From Maratus speciosus (Eukaryota > Arthropoda > Arachnida > Araneae > Salticidae), in assembly GCA_963932465.1 (NCBI GenBank), contig OZ010789.1, positions 597,647,968-597,711,967 of the forward strand: 64,000 bases of DNA. Direction: 5' to 3'. The stretch's first letter is position 1; the number at the start of each line of letters is the position of its first letter. Made by a program: the position numbers and the translations under genes. Shown here in pieces: positions 10,002 through 22,240 of the stretch. Below the pieces are notes generated by a model. It did no database searches, was not told where the DNA came from, and saw nothing but the letters and a program-made list of their open reading frames with translations.

Positions 10002-11387
10002 AATAGTTTAAAAATAAAAAATGATAAATTTAATGTTGTTAACCATGAACGAAAATATATGCAATAAAATCTTCCGAGTTACCCAGCATTTTGAAAAACG
10101 TTCTTTATCTTTAGAACATTGAGAGAACAATGTATTTCCGATATTTGCAAAATTTATAGAAGAAAAAAATATTTTACTACCTCTTATTTTTGTAAAATTT
10201 CCTAGTAGACTTTTTAGTGTATTAAACAGTTTTTCTTAAACGAGAATATAAAATTTCCATGTTCAATAGACATGTATTACAGAAAAACTGGATAAATTAA
10301 CAGCATTCACATCAACATTAAAATTAATGTTATTTTGTTACTCTTCTATGTATAAATTAGTTTATACAGCTTAAAATGTGTAACTAGGAATCGATAGCGC
10401 CCGAAAAACAGCTATTCAATTTTGAAAAACTAAGTAATACACGAAAAATATTCTCGGAAATGTTTTCGAATATCAAGGGTAGCAATAAGAAACGATTAAT
10501 AAATAAATAAATTCATTAATTAATTGAATTAAGAAACTATATACGTTTCAAATGATTCGAGATAAATGAAGAATACTTTCTGGTATCATAGGCAGCGGTA
10601 AGTGTTTTTGTATATTTTCTTGCGCGGTTATATTATATAAGGTAAACTTCGACTTCTGCAACTTCAGTAAGAAAGATTTCGATGATTTAACTTCAAATAA
10701 CATAAATGCAGATGTATGTTCTCCACGACCTAGATGCATCTTCAATCTTTCACGAAAACCAAAATTACAGTTTGAATTATATGCTAGAAATTTTGTCTTT
10801 TAGATTCCTTACAAAACTAGCATCGTCGATATGAAATAAAGTAAAAGGTTGTGTTACAGTGCCTTTTTAAGCAGAAGGTTTCCGTTGAATTTAACTAAAT
10901 TTATATAATGCGACATTTTAGGCGTAGATTATTTATTATGCAACGAATAAAATTCATTGGAATTTTAGTGATCATGTAAGACTATAATTTCTTGTGCATA
11001 AGATTTTATAATTTTATTAGTTATAAATTATGTACTTTTCATGTTATTAAAATATATTTTACTATTTTATGTTACTACATTAAGTATTTTTGTAGTTTTC
11101 TTATTTAAAAAAAAACATTTGTTTATTTCAAATATTCTTTCTTAAAAACCGACAATACCATCTATATATATAAAAGAATGTCTGTATTTTGTATTAATCA
11201 ATGCGCAGCCCAAACTACTAAACATAAAATCTTGAAAATTGCGGTAAAAATACTTCTTATGACATTCCTGACACTATTTCATTTATGACACTATTTCAAT
11301 CCTGTGACGTTGCATAAGGTAAAATGGAGATTTTAACAGACTTTAACTGAAAGAAAAAATTGGGTGCATTCGATGCGTATGTATAAT

Positions 11388-11388
<1 letters not shown>
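10002..11388. other. AT-rich intergenic DNA
   Basis: No gene recognised. A 65-codon minus-strand frame at 10548-10745 has no detectable family. At 11160-11190 the phrase CTATATATATAAAAGAATGT resembles the common 3'-edge sequence of RTE-type or Helitron repeats, but no element could be traced. An AT microsatellite lies at 11389-11421. Confidence 0.4.
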
Positions 11389-11419
<31 letters not shown>

Positions 11420-11425
<6 letters not shown>

Positions 11426-12072
11426 ACTCTCTGTTTAACGTCGCCTACTTAACGACGATCTCTAATTAAGGACTATATTTTACGGTCCCTGCTCCTTTAA
11501 GTAAAAAAAATCTCTATTTAAAGACGAAATTGTTTCTACTTAACGACGATTTTTCACGTAGATTTTTTTCCCCGATCCTTTTAAACATGTTAAACGAGGA
11601 AACGTCCTCTGATATAAAAACAAGTTTTCTTGCAATTCAGATAAGTACAGATAAAGGAGAAGGGTGTACTGAACTTTACCCATGTGAAGAAGACGTTTTA
11701 ACGACCGACTTCAGAAGTTTAGATCAAATTTATGAAACTATCACAAATAAAAATGCAACTTCAGATGCAGCAGATGGTGATGAAGCTGATGATACAGGAA
11801 GCAAGACGCCACCTCCTTCTTACTCAAATGAGAATTCTGCCCTGGATATTCTTCGGCAGTACATTGTTTCATTAAATATGGAAGGTGACTATTCAACCTT
11901 TTTGAAAAGCTTGAAGCAAGGGTACTTAAAAAATTTAATTTGTTCAATTAAATGTATTATAAATGTTTTTATTGTACTTTAAGTAACATTGTATGCTGTA
12001 ATGTTGTTCCTGTATGCAGTATAATTAATGCAATTTGTATTTGTGCAATAAAAATATGTAGTATATCTGTAT

Positions 12073-12108
<36 letters not shown>

Positions 12109-12311
12109 CACAAAATAAATTTAAATAAATAAATAAAACATTTCCAAACACGCCAATATATTGAGATATGTATTTATAGTCATAAGCCTGTAAATTGTGA
12201 AAGGAAATGTTTTTCAAATAATATTTTTCCACAAATTCTGTTTAAGGACGATCTCTATTTAAGGACGATTTTTCGAGGTTTCTTGAAAGTCGTTAAACAG
12301 AGAGCCAATTG
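11420..12311 (+). mobile_element. Tigger/pogo-like internally deleted element
   Basis: The inverted ends share CTCTCTGTTTAACG: the left end reads GTTAACTCTCTGTTTAACG near 11422, and the right end, in reverse complement, reads CAATTGGCTCTCTGTTTAAC with TA at 12312-12313. Subterminal motifs of the type TTAAcGACGATYTCTATTTAA repeat at both ends (11449-11545 and 12240-12280). TA target and such ends are known in the pogo/Tigger branch of Tc1/mariner. It retains the 3' end of a transposase gene and an A30 tract (12074-12103). Confidence 0.7.
11585..11982 (+). pseudogene. Tigger/pogo-like transposase, C-terminal remnant
   Basis: An open frame from 11530 reads into this region; its first ~18 codons are terminal-repeat sequence, so the frame's first ATG is not a real start. 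The rest matches the end of pogo/Tigger/CENP-B-type transposases: an acidic stretch (DAADGDEADDTGSK, about residues 78-91 of the frame) followed by a conserved leucine-rich tail around SALDILRQYIVSLNM, the usual last helix of this family. The CENP-B-like DNA-binding domain and the DDE catalytic core are absent, so this is the leftover 3' end of an internally deleted transposon. The last ~22 residues probably derive from former 3' untranslated sequence. No activity is expected. Confidence 0.65.
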
Positions 12312-12313
12312 TA

Positions 12314-12981
12314 TTTATTTTTATTTCGTCAAACTGTCATCATTTTCATTTCACCAGCTTTGAAATAAAAAACTAAATTATAAAATAACAATACACTTTT
12401 CAGGAGTAATATTTTGCATCTAAAGTCACATAATTTCAAAATGCAATTTTAGTTTACTTTTAAATACAATTTCTTACTTGAAATTTAGTATTTAATAATA
12501 TTTATTTTTCAACGTTTTTCTGAATGTACAATAATATTCAATTTCATTAAGCGATTTCATGTTTTAAATAAATTAAAATGCATATTTTTCCATGGTTCAT
12601 GAAGTGAAAGATTTTTTTAATATCTCGACAAGTAAAAAATCATTATTCCGTACGAAAAGATAACCTGGTGAAAGCGTCTCCATGTTTTAAACCATTAGCC
12701 GGTTTTCATATAGAAAATATTAGCATTTTATAGCAGCTAAACAGAATGGTGTGATTTCCACAGAATTTATAATTCGCAAATATACAAGTTTACCATCTTT
12801 TTGCCCTAAAACAATCAATATGAAAATGTTTATCCGTAATCGGGGCTTTTTCTATAAATTGATTTTTTCAGCGGTTTAAAGCAATAAACAACGCTATTGC
12901 TTAAAAAATATGCAACTTGGGATCATTAGGTATTCTTCTACTATAAAATGTGATAAAGGGTTCATTGCATATGCTTTAACT

Positions 12982-13034
<53 letters not shown>

Positions 13035-14337
13035 TAATTGATGCATTTATTCTTCTTTAAATGTGACTTGAACGAAGTCACGGGTAACAATAGTATCACA
13101 TAAACTTTACAATAACATTTTTCTCGTAATATAAGCGTACATGGAAATATAGAGAAAATATGTTTTACTTAATATTATTAGGTGAAGTTGTACATATTAT
13201 GTATAAATGTATTCTTTAAATTAAAAACCAAAAATTTAAATCCTATAATATTCTAATAAGTGAATGATAAATTTTAAAACAAATTCTATTTATCAGAATG
13301 TGTATCATTAATTTTTCTTTCCACAAAGAACATCAAAATACGCCACATTATGAAAGCCATATATAACTGTTAGCATGAAAAAGTCTTCATTATTTATGTA
13401 TCAAAAGTCCATCATAACTTTCTTCACATTTAAATGAAATATACCTCAATAAACTGAAGAATTCATTCATTGATTTAAATTGATGAAACCGAAATATTAA
13501 TACCGTAAGAACTTTACAGAGAATCATTACTTTTCATCAATATTAATGATTTTCCCGAAACTTTTGCCATTTTATTGAAGGTTTATGATTTTCGGAAAAT
13601 ACTAGATTGATGATGCAATAAATCTTTGTATCCAAAATGTAAACATTACATTTTTACTAAACTTATAAAACTTACAAAACTAAGTTATTAATTAGTTTTC
13701 TCAGTCTTGTACATTAATATTAATACAACAATTACTAATAAATATTTTCTAACAACCTAAAAAGAAAAAAAAATACTTTGAAATTGAAGTTAGAATCTAA
13801 AAATTTCACTCACTTATCAAATGCCATATATTTGTTTTTGTAAATGTAATTATGATTAATAACTTTGTGCAAAATAAACTCTATGATAATAATTTACATT
13901 ATAAAAGACAGCGATATTAGTAGACTTATATATCTTTAATCTATTGATAAAATAATGTTATAAAAGGAACTTTTAAAAGAAGTAATAGGACGTAATTGTT
14001 TAAGTTTGGTATGATTATCTTGCAGTAATGTAATAACTAAGTAAAAACTTACATATTAAAACAGAATTTATATGCGATATCTAATATATTCTAGAATTTG
14101 GGAGAAGGCGTGAATATAAATTTGGACTTTAAGTCGGTTGCATAAATTTTCATATTTACTTATTTGAAGCAGCTGAAACAAATATACTAATTATGAATGA
14201 ACTTTTAAAAATAAATTCATTACATTCAAAATGGGCCTTTTATAAGAGTTATATTTTGGATAGATTGCCTTCTTATGCAACAGTATGGAAACTATTTTTA
14301 TATATAAAAGGAAACTGAAATCATTTAATTAAAAAAA

Positions 14338-14373
<36 letters not shown>

Positions 14374-16436
14374 ACATGTAATATTTTTCTATTACATTTT
14401 TCTTCTACACATTAAGATTACATTTTTGTAGATTTCAATCGTTTTCGTAGCAAATGTACATGTTTCAGTATAGCGTAAAATACAAACTATGTTTAAACAT
14501 ATTCTTAAAATAAATTGTAGAATAGTTTGCTTTTATATCCTTGTTTAATATATCATTATCTTATTGATTATCTTAATTAGCAACTAAAAAATATAGCTTT
14601 CAATTTTACCTATGCCACATCGAAACATAACTATTTTCTTTAGTATAACTTTTTTCGTATACCTAATAAGAGAAAAATTACTTTTATTACTTAAAAATAA
14701 TTATTTATCAATGCTGAATTTTAGTCAAATAATTATGTGAATGAGTCAATCAAAAGACCTTGAATATATCAAAAGAATGAATACCTTGTATATTTAATGT
14801 TATATATAATCATTTTTTTATTGCACATCTTTTACTACACGCAAAACACATAAATTATATTTCAGCCGACTCCTCCCCCCCCCCCACCTCCCCTATACAC
14901 ATCTTTTTTAAAGATATTTTATTAATAGGTTTCGAAAATAATTTTGGTTAACTAATGAGACTGGAATAACTGAGAGTTCAAAACAAGTTAAAAAATGTAC
15001 CACGTATGAAAAACTATCATTGTACCAAGTGAATTAAGTAGTAGAAAGTCCGTTAATTTTATTTTTCTTAACGTATACCAATGTTTTTTAATAAAGCTAC
15101 ATTGACAACAATGCGAAAAAATTGAAAATGAAGAAATAATAATCTGTTCATTTCAAAGCATTTATTGTAACAAAGCTCTTATTAATTTATCGTAGAATTT
15201 ACAGAGTGATTTATTTTTAAATAACTATTTAAACCATTTCCGTTAATACATCCTAGTGATTATCTTGACATATTATAAAGAATATTAAAAAAGGCCATCA
15301 GATATATTGTTCAATAAAACAATAATAATTTTCAAATGAACTGAGGCCTCTAGTGTTTAAAAGCCATTGAAATAATTGAATAAAATGGCGCTCAAAATAC
15401 CTTGTTTTTGAGGTTTTTTCTAAATGCAATTAGCAGACTATAAAATTTTCAAATGTAGAAAAAAATACTTGAAAAACTTGCAGAAGAGTTTAAAGTTCCG
15501 ATGATCTCTTCCTATGTTGAATTTAGATCGCTTCGAGTGATTTTTTATCTAATCAAAAAAATTTTCTTATATTTGGTAGTCATTTTACTAAGTCCTTACT
15601 GTTTCCTCTCTTTTACAACTTTGGTATAAGACTGTTAAGTACTTTAGTTATCAAGATACTGCTCCACTTTTAAATTTTGGTCATCATAGATTTTTGGGGC
15701 TTATTTCAGAAATCAATGCTTCAAACATGTATGAATAGTCTGAAAAGGTGCCTTCGATTTTTGTGAAAATAAAATATCATTTAGCAAACATTCTACATTG
15801 TGACCAGCTAATTTCATTAAACAATGTCGATCAATAAGGTGCAAAATTTCCATCGATCTTGGTACAGCTTTTCATCCAGCGCCTTCATTTAATTTAAACA
15901 TTCATTTTTTTTTTTCGACAACATTTATTCTTTTTTCTCGGAATACCTCGGTCTTCATTACCACATTCTACAGAAATTGCAGACTCATTTTTTTTTTCTA
16001 TTTACATAACATTTTAAATATAATTATATATTTTTATATTTTATACTTTCGATAAACTTTGATTGCTAACCGTTCAGTGAGAGGGCAGGCGCAGATTTTA
16101 TCACAAAAGTTATATTTCTTAAACCATTCTAAATTACGAGACCTAAGCAGTCAGCCTGTTATTGATATTCCAGAATTCAATTCCTGTATTCAGATTAAAA
16201 CCAGATTCTTCGGTTTCATTTGTAATATTATGTGTCGTTGATAAAATTTGACTGACGCGGAGGGTATAGAAAGTAGGTACATAATTTAGTTCATGCTTTA
16301 AAATTTATGGAACAGATGTGTTAGTGGTCTGCAGAATGAGCTTGACGATGTTTTCTCAAAACGAGCCAAAATGCCATTTTTGAAAATGATCGCAATCTGA
16401 TAATACGAAAAAACCAACATTACAGTCACTTTCATA
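12314..16436. other. Long AT-rich stretch, no gene
   Basis: I see no gene and no bounded element. Low-complexity features are a T44 run (12988-13031), a TA microsatellite (14342-14371), and a C-run (about 14873-14885). A short open frame at 16059-16241 lacks any recognisable family. Confidence 0.45.
12988..13031 (+). repeat. Poly-T tract (44 nt)
   Basis: An uninterrupted T run with no adjacent target duplication noted. Confidence 0.9.
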
Positions 16437-16544
16437 CACTGTTAAAAAAATTCCTGTGAAATTACAGAGAATCTACGGGTAATCCATTATCTTAAGTCTT
16501 ATGTAAAATTACAGAGATTAGAAAAACAGAGATTCTGTTAAATA

Positions 16545-16695
16545 ACAGAGAAGCTATTTGATAAATTTACAGAAGACTCAGTAAATTAATATTGTTAAAA
16601 ATGCACAAGACTCTGTAAATTAACATCGTTAAAAATACACAAGACTATGTAAATTAACATTGTTAAAAATACACAAGACACTGTAAATCAATTTT
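16545..16695 (+). repeat. Short tandem words, subterminal
   Basis: About four copies of a 40-45 bp unit with ACTCTGTAAATTAACATNGTTAAAAATnCACAAG. The similarity to terminal sequence suggests amplified subterminal transposase-binding-like repeats; that role is inference. Confidence 0.6.
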
Positions 16696-16808
16696 TTTTC
16701 AATTAAAATAATCTAACTTAGTTTTAGAAATCAATGAACTTCGAAGTATCAGAATTATTTGAGCAAATTTGAACTGCTGTGTTGTTTAATATTTTATACA
16801 ACTTGCTT

Positions 16809-16882
16809 CTGGCCGGACTGGGGTTTGAACCCGAAGCCTCTGGGCAGGAGAAAAACACCTTACTGACTGCGCCATAGGAGCT
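16809..16882 (-). other. tRNA-derived module (A-box and B-box)
   Basis: Read on the minus strand this begins GCTCCTATGGCGCAGTCAGT, a tRNA-like 5' end with an RNA polymerase III A-box, and about 45 bp later has a B-box, GGGTTCAAACCCC, with a plausible T-arm. The acceptor stem is poor, so it is not a functional tRNA. The same module sits at the equivalent place in copy B (23180-23238) and in the third copy (53825-53900), so it is part of the transposon family and not a fresh insertion. Confidence 0.6.
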
Positions 16883-17123
16883 GTTGCTGCTGTGTGTAAA
16901 GGATGTCCTTTATAATAAAGCGGGGGGAAAATCTATTGTGCTTTTCAAAGATTTCGTTTCAAATATATTCGTTAGAAAATTTCTTGAACGGTTTATTTTA
17001 ATTTAGTTTGGACCGATACATAATACCTATTATTTTTTTTTCATCAAATTTAATTATTTAATCCTTTATTTACGGAATTATTTATCAAGAAATTGCTTCT
17101 TCTCGATAATTATCTTCTTTAAT

Positions 17124-17366
17124 TTGACATTTGACGTCCACGTGGAATGCTTTGGGGCCTATAGCTACTATGGCTGTCGCCTCGAATGATCCTTATTATT
17201 ATACAGAAACAACACCAAGACACAACAAGCTTTATTTTTCCATTACATATATATTACATTACTACAATGGGACATTCACAATTACATCCATGTCTTACCC
17301 GAGGATTCGAAGCCGGGCCCACGCCATGGGAGCAGCTGTCGCTACCGACCACGCCACTGGGCGACT
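17124..17366 (-). mobile_element. tRNA-derived SINE with 11-bp target duplication
   Basis: It is flanked by direct TCTTCTTTAAT at 17113-17123 and 17367-17377. Read on the minus strand, the head has an A-box (AGTGGCGTGGTCGGTAGCG) and a B-box (GGCTTCGAATCCTCGG), followed by about 165 bp of body ending GGACGTCAAA. It is unusually GC-rich for this window. It lies inside copy A of the CACTGTTAAA element and is absent from the collinear copy at 22892-24508, which confirms a later insertion. The lack of a clear poly-A tail at its 3' end is noted. Confidence 0.75.
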
Positions 17367-17786
17367 TCTTCTTTAATATCTGAAGATATGCTGGAATTTT
17401 TAAATAATAATAATAATGTGAAATGTAGGTGTATTTTGTCATAAAAACTGGTTAAATATATCGGTAATTATCGGTAATTAACTTTTTAGTAAAATATTTA
17501 CAAAAATAATCAGATTAATTAACGAAAAATACATTTATGGCTTTATCACAATTCTTATAAAAGCAATGCATTTAAATGTATTATGATTCTAACTAATTAA
17601 ATAAATGAAAAAAAAAATTGAAACTAAATTTTCTTCTTTATTAATTTTAATAAAATTGCAAAAGAATTTTAAAAGTGTGTATTTGAATTACAAGTTTTAA
17701 CAAAGCTGAAAATATTTTTAAATAAAAACATGGAAATCCCTACAGGGAAATTAGATACATGATAAGGGAAATGTCTGTAAAACGAT

Positions 17787-18090
17787 GACCGAGAAACTCA
17801 ATCGAATGCATTTAACCGAGAACTAGTGTAAATTTACAGAGAGTCTTGACCGAGAAACTCAATTGAATGCATTTAACCGAGAACTGGTGTAAATTTACAA
17901 AGAGTCTTGACCGAGAAACTCAATCGAATACATTTAACCGAGAACTGGCGTAAATTTACAGAGTCTTGACTGAGAAACTCAATCGAATGCATTTAACCGA
18001 GAACTGGTGTAAATTTACTGAGAGTCTTGACAGAGAAACGCAATCGAATGCATTTAACCAAGAACTAGTGTAAATTTACAGAGAGTCTCG
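17787..18090 (+). repeat. 61-bp tandem array, five copies
   Basis: Copies start at 17787, 17848, 17909, 17968 and 18029, with a period of 61 bp (one of 59), each built on GAGAAACTCAATCGAATGCA and AACTGGTGTAAATTTACAGA. Copy B of the host transposon has only one such unit (about 24405-24470), so the array expanded after the copies diverged. Confidence 0.9.
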
Positions 18091-18130
18091 ATTTTTTTTC
18101 TGTGTTTTTACAGAAATGTTTAACAGTGTA

Positions 18131-19014
18131 ACTAAGTGATTTTATCGGCACTTCAAAAAATTAGTGTTTTAAAGTTTGGAAATTGATTATCATATTTCAA
18201 TATATAATTTCCTAGTAGTTTTATTATTACGATCAATTCCAATAACGAAATTCCCTCATAGTTTCGTAATTAAGATCAATTTGCATAAGGATATACTCAG
18301 TACATTAACGTATAAAAGCAATTTAAAATTAATGAAATATTAAAAATTACAAAAGTAAGATGCGATTTTAATACATTTACCATCTAAATAGTCACAAAAT
18401 TATCACAAAAATTATATCATAATATTCAGTTAATAAGCAATAATAAAGAAATGTTATTTACATTTTGCAGATAAATTTTTAAAGTAAGTTAGGAGTATCA
18501 GATTTTTTATTTATTTATTTATTTATTTTTTTATTTTATTTATTTATTTTTTTTACAGAAACGGAATAATTAAAATTTCCAAAAAAAAAAAAAAAAAAAA
18601 AGAATAAAAGTAAAAATCTCATTCTTTTTTTCACGTCCAGTATATACAGGACATGAAAAAAAAAAAAAAAGAACAAGTACAAAACGAGATTGAAAACTCT
18701 TATAAAACTCCTAAAACAATACAGCAATCTATGACCGCCCTAAATCTGGGTTTGCTGCAAATAACATTTTATCACCAAAACTTTGCCTTTCTTTCGCAGG
18801 TTAATTTTTACTTTTTTTTTAACCATTTGAAAAAATGGTTATTGTCCTCTTCAGGGTAGGAAATCAAAAGCATATCTGAAGCTTTTTATTGGTTTAATCC
18901 GCATTTTATTCGTTTTCTGATTGGTCTATACAGTAATATGTATTTCCCTTTACTTTCAACAGAGATGGATACTTCTGCTTCCACTATGACAAAAAAGTAA
19001 TAAAAACTACCAGG

Positions 19015-19060
<46 letters not shown>

Positions 19061-19507
19061 CAGAAACAAATTGAGATACAGCTTTCAAACAAATTACATT
19101 TAAAAGCACATTTTTTTCTCTATACGACGGTGTAAAAAGTAATATTGTGGGATGTTTAGAAGTTTAAGAATGAAATTTCATTTAAAATGGGTCGTCAGAT
19201 TTCTTGGAAATCTGACAATGGAAAAAACTTTTCCCGAACAGCCAATGAAATGTCTGGATAATGCGTAAGTTTCAGGTGGATAATACGCAAGTTTCAGTAG
19301 GATAATACGTAAGGTTCAGGAAATCTGAGGAGTCGCAGGCGATTTTTGTCACTTGCAATTTTTACGTGTAATAACACTATTAAAGTTTAATTCATGGTGT
19401 ACGCAATGTATGATCAGCTCCGTGCGATTTTTTATGTCTTAAATTTTAGTCTTCGAAAAAATCATTTTCCAAATGGTCGTTGTGATTTTTTAAATTGTTT
19501 TTTCCTT

Positions 19508-19546
<39 letters not shown>

Positions 19547-20543
19547 TTTTGCTAACCACAAACGTATATCTTCCATAGTTATTTCTGTAATAATGAAACT
19601 GATATGGGTTACACTGTGTTACATTTTATTGTACGCATCGAAACGGATAAATTGTATTTGTATTTTTATAATTATGGTGTAAAAACTTCTAAAATTAGAA
19701 GATATTCAGTTATAAAATCTAGAGGTATAAAACATTGAAATTGCCAATTTTGTTGAAACAAATAATCCTGACGGATTTGTAAAAAATATGGAATGATAAA
19801 ATACAGCAATTTAAATTAATTAGATTTTAAATAAGTATGTTATATGGAGATTTTAGATTTTCGTAAAATTTACAGCGGTAGTTATTTATGTTAATTCATT
19901 AATTCAATATCTGAATAAAAATTTTAATTGAACGCTTCATTTAAAACATTTTTTATAGATAAAAGACTTAATTACATTCAGTGATTATACAAACGTACTC
20001 AAACACTTCATTTGCATACAAACAAACTTATTAACTGCTTAAAACTGTCAATTCTTAATGCGTACATCATTATTCACGATATGTCTGTTACGAATGGATT
20101 TATGGGACCATAAGTTTAAAGTTCATAGACTAATGATAAAATCAATATACATTTATCATCTTTAGTTCAAAGTATGTAATTTCGATGCATTACTTACACA
20201 CTTAGGTTAAATTATATTTTTTTCCATTTCAAAAATAGTAAATTGCTGAAGCTTTTTCTGCGCAATTAAATCTTTATCAAACTCATAAATACAAAATACA
20301 ACTTTTCTGAAGTAAAAATACAGCAAAAACGCTTTTATAAAATATTGTAATATGTTATCTTTATATTATTATAATAGCATTATGTAATAAAAAAAATTAT
20401 ATGAGGATTTAAAATAGTGCTTAAAATTAAAAAATGTTGAAGGCATTCATATTGTTTAATATATTTTGATATCATGAATAGTTTTGATCATGGTAAAATT
20501 AAAAATATATTTTTTACGAATAAAAAACGCTATTATTAACTAC

Positions 20544-20576
<33 letters not shown>

Positions 20577-21102
20577 AATTTAAATTAAGATATTTTTGAA
20601 AGATATATCAATTGTATTCTTATTTTTTATTTTAAACTGTAAATAGATATTATGAGTTGCAAAAAATAATTAAAATACTCCAACAGATAGAAATCTTCTT
20701 TTGGTGTTTACTTACTGACGTATATTTTGTGACATTTAAAATTTTTATCTACCATATCTTTTCTGCAAGACGGAATAAGAAAATTTGAATAAGTTAATTA
20801 TCAAACATATCGCAAATATTTCTGAACATAGTTTGAAACTGTTTCATAAACTATGTGTAATGGATGATATTTCCTTCTTACTTCCTCATTCGTTTTCTTT
20901 CGTGATATTTTATTTCTTTAGGATCGTCATCTAATTACGAGAGACTAAAATACAAAATCTACCACTACAAAGGGTGGGAATACATGTCTGTCATAATTGT
21001 CAGGTTGTTGAGAATTATGAGAAACAAAAAGTCTGTCTATTTTTTCCTTGTAGCTTTATGTGCGTTAAGTTATTTATAGCAAAAATTTATAATCTATCCT
21101 AA
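18131..21102. other. Intergenic, simple repeats
   Basis: No gene seen. It holds (TTTA)n tracts (18507-18552, 19506-19550), an A-run at 18581-18601, a poly-T/poly-A hairpin (18623-18669; TTTTTTTCACGTCC pairs with GGACATGAAAAAAA), an A43 run (19015-19057), a short tandem of a ~23-bp unit with GGATAATACGYAAGKTTCAG (19255-19322), and a TA microsatellite (20551-20575). Confidence 0.45.
19015..19057 (+). repeat. Poly-A tract (43 nt)
   Basis: An uninterrupted A run. Confidence 0.9.
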
Positions 21103-21104
21103 TA

Positions 21105-21510
21105 CAAGGTGATTCTAAATTCATGGAACAAACTTTAACTGTTGGTACAGGACACTGTAACAATCATTTATTGTATAGGAATGTATGGGCGGAAGTGACG
21201 CGTTGAGGTACAAACACCAGGGGGCAAATTTGGCCCTTTTTTATTTCAAAATCTCTCATTCATACCAGAAAATTCCTATACTATTATTTTCTTTATTTTA
21301 AACAGACATTTCAATACTACATAAAAAAAAAATTCTTCTTTGAACATTTCCGGTATAAAATCGAAGTATTTGAATTTAAAAAAAAAAAAAAAAATCCATT
21401 TCTATTTATTTTCATGTATTTCCTGTGTTTGACAGATTTGCCATTCCATACCTGAAAATTTCCACTTTATCAACCCTTAAAGTTTGTACCATGAATTTAG
21501 AATAACCCTG
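21105..21510. mobile_element. Mariner-type MITE (406 bp)
   Basis: The left end TA|CAAGGTGATTCTAAATTCATGG (first 20 used) is inverted at the right end, CCATGAATTTAGAATAACCC..TG|TA. TA lies at 21103-21104 and 21511-21512. The inverted ends span about 35 bp, including TTTAA..GTTTGTACC-like sequence. It has no coding capacity and an A17 run inside. Confidence 0.75.
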
Positions 21511-21685
21511 TATATATTTTCCCCATTGTTTATTTCTGCAGTTAAGTCATTTAGATTAAATGCGCACTGCACACTTAATCTAATAATCACGTCTAATAAT
21601 ATTTTTTATTCGTAGAATCAAAACTCTTTCAATTACGTCACGTATAGAAGTTAAAATGTTAAAAAAAAAATTTCAAGAAAGGAAA

Positions 21686-21735
21686 AATCATGCGTCAAGC
21701 ATAGATTATGAAACACTTTCCAACTCATCCAGAAT
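21686..21735 (+). repeat. Dispersed repeat D1, copy 1
   Basis: The phrase AAAAATCATGCG, AAGCATAGATTATGAAACAC and TTTCCAAC recurs at 49303-49352 and, more diverged, at 53186-53235. The class is unknown. Confidence 0.6.
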
Positions 21736-21778
21736 AATGATACAAAACTGCACAGTTTAATAAGTTAAAATATTATGT

Positions 21779-22230
21779 CTAATTTCAACCATATGGAAAG
21801 ACATATCACGTTTGAAAACCCAATTTCAGCTGTTCCCATCTACAATGGGGAAATTATCCGAACTCATTGATCATCCCTCTATATATTGCATTGACCTATC
21901 TTAATCACCTTGCAGTGAAATTGAGTGATTTGTATCAATTTCAATACATTTGAAATAGCGTAATGTCATTAAAATACACTGCAAACGATTTTCTCCCATT
22001 GGCTATAGGCGACCCTAAATAACGTTTATCAGTTGTATAATAATCCGAGTATATTTACGGGATTGTCTAATTTAACCATATGGAAAGACATATCACATTT
22101 GAAAACCAAATTTCAGCTGTTCCCATCTACAATGGGGAAATTATCCGAACTCATTGATCATCCCTCTATATATTGCATTGACCTATCTTATAGTAATCAC
22201 CTTGCAGTGAAATTGAGTGATTTGTATCAA
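21779..22230 (+). repeat. ~290-bp offset direct duplication D2
   Basis: About 150 bp starting at 21781 (AATTTCAACCATATGGAAAG) is repeated starting at about 22068, both copies including CAATGGGGAAATTATCCGAA and ATTGCATTGACCTATCTTA. They are nearly identical. Confidence 0.85.
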
Positions 22231-22240
22231 TTTCAATTCG

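Larger units (their letters stand above)
16437..18128. mobile_element. TA-flanked CACTGTTAAA element, copy A
   Basis: Its ends are CACTGTTAAAAAAATTCCTG (16437) and the reverse complement of CACTGTTAAACATTTCTGTA (18128), with TA duplications at 16435-16436 and 18129-18130. Subterminal words related to ATTTACAGAGAGTCT occur many times near both ends. Internally it carries a minus-strand tRNA-like module (16809-16882), an inserted SINE (17124-17366) and a 61-bp tandem array (17787-18090). It has no transposase. A collinear copy lies at 22892-24508 and a degenerate one starts at 53697. Confidence 0.85.

Noticed and set aside
10548..10745. 65-codon minus-strand frame as a host exon
   Set aside because: Composition is slightly more protein-like than random but no family, no splice pattern and no second exon could be identified.
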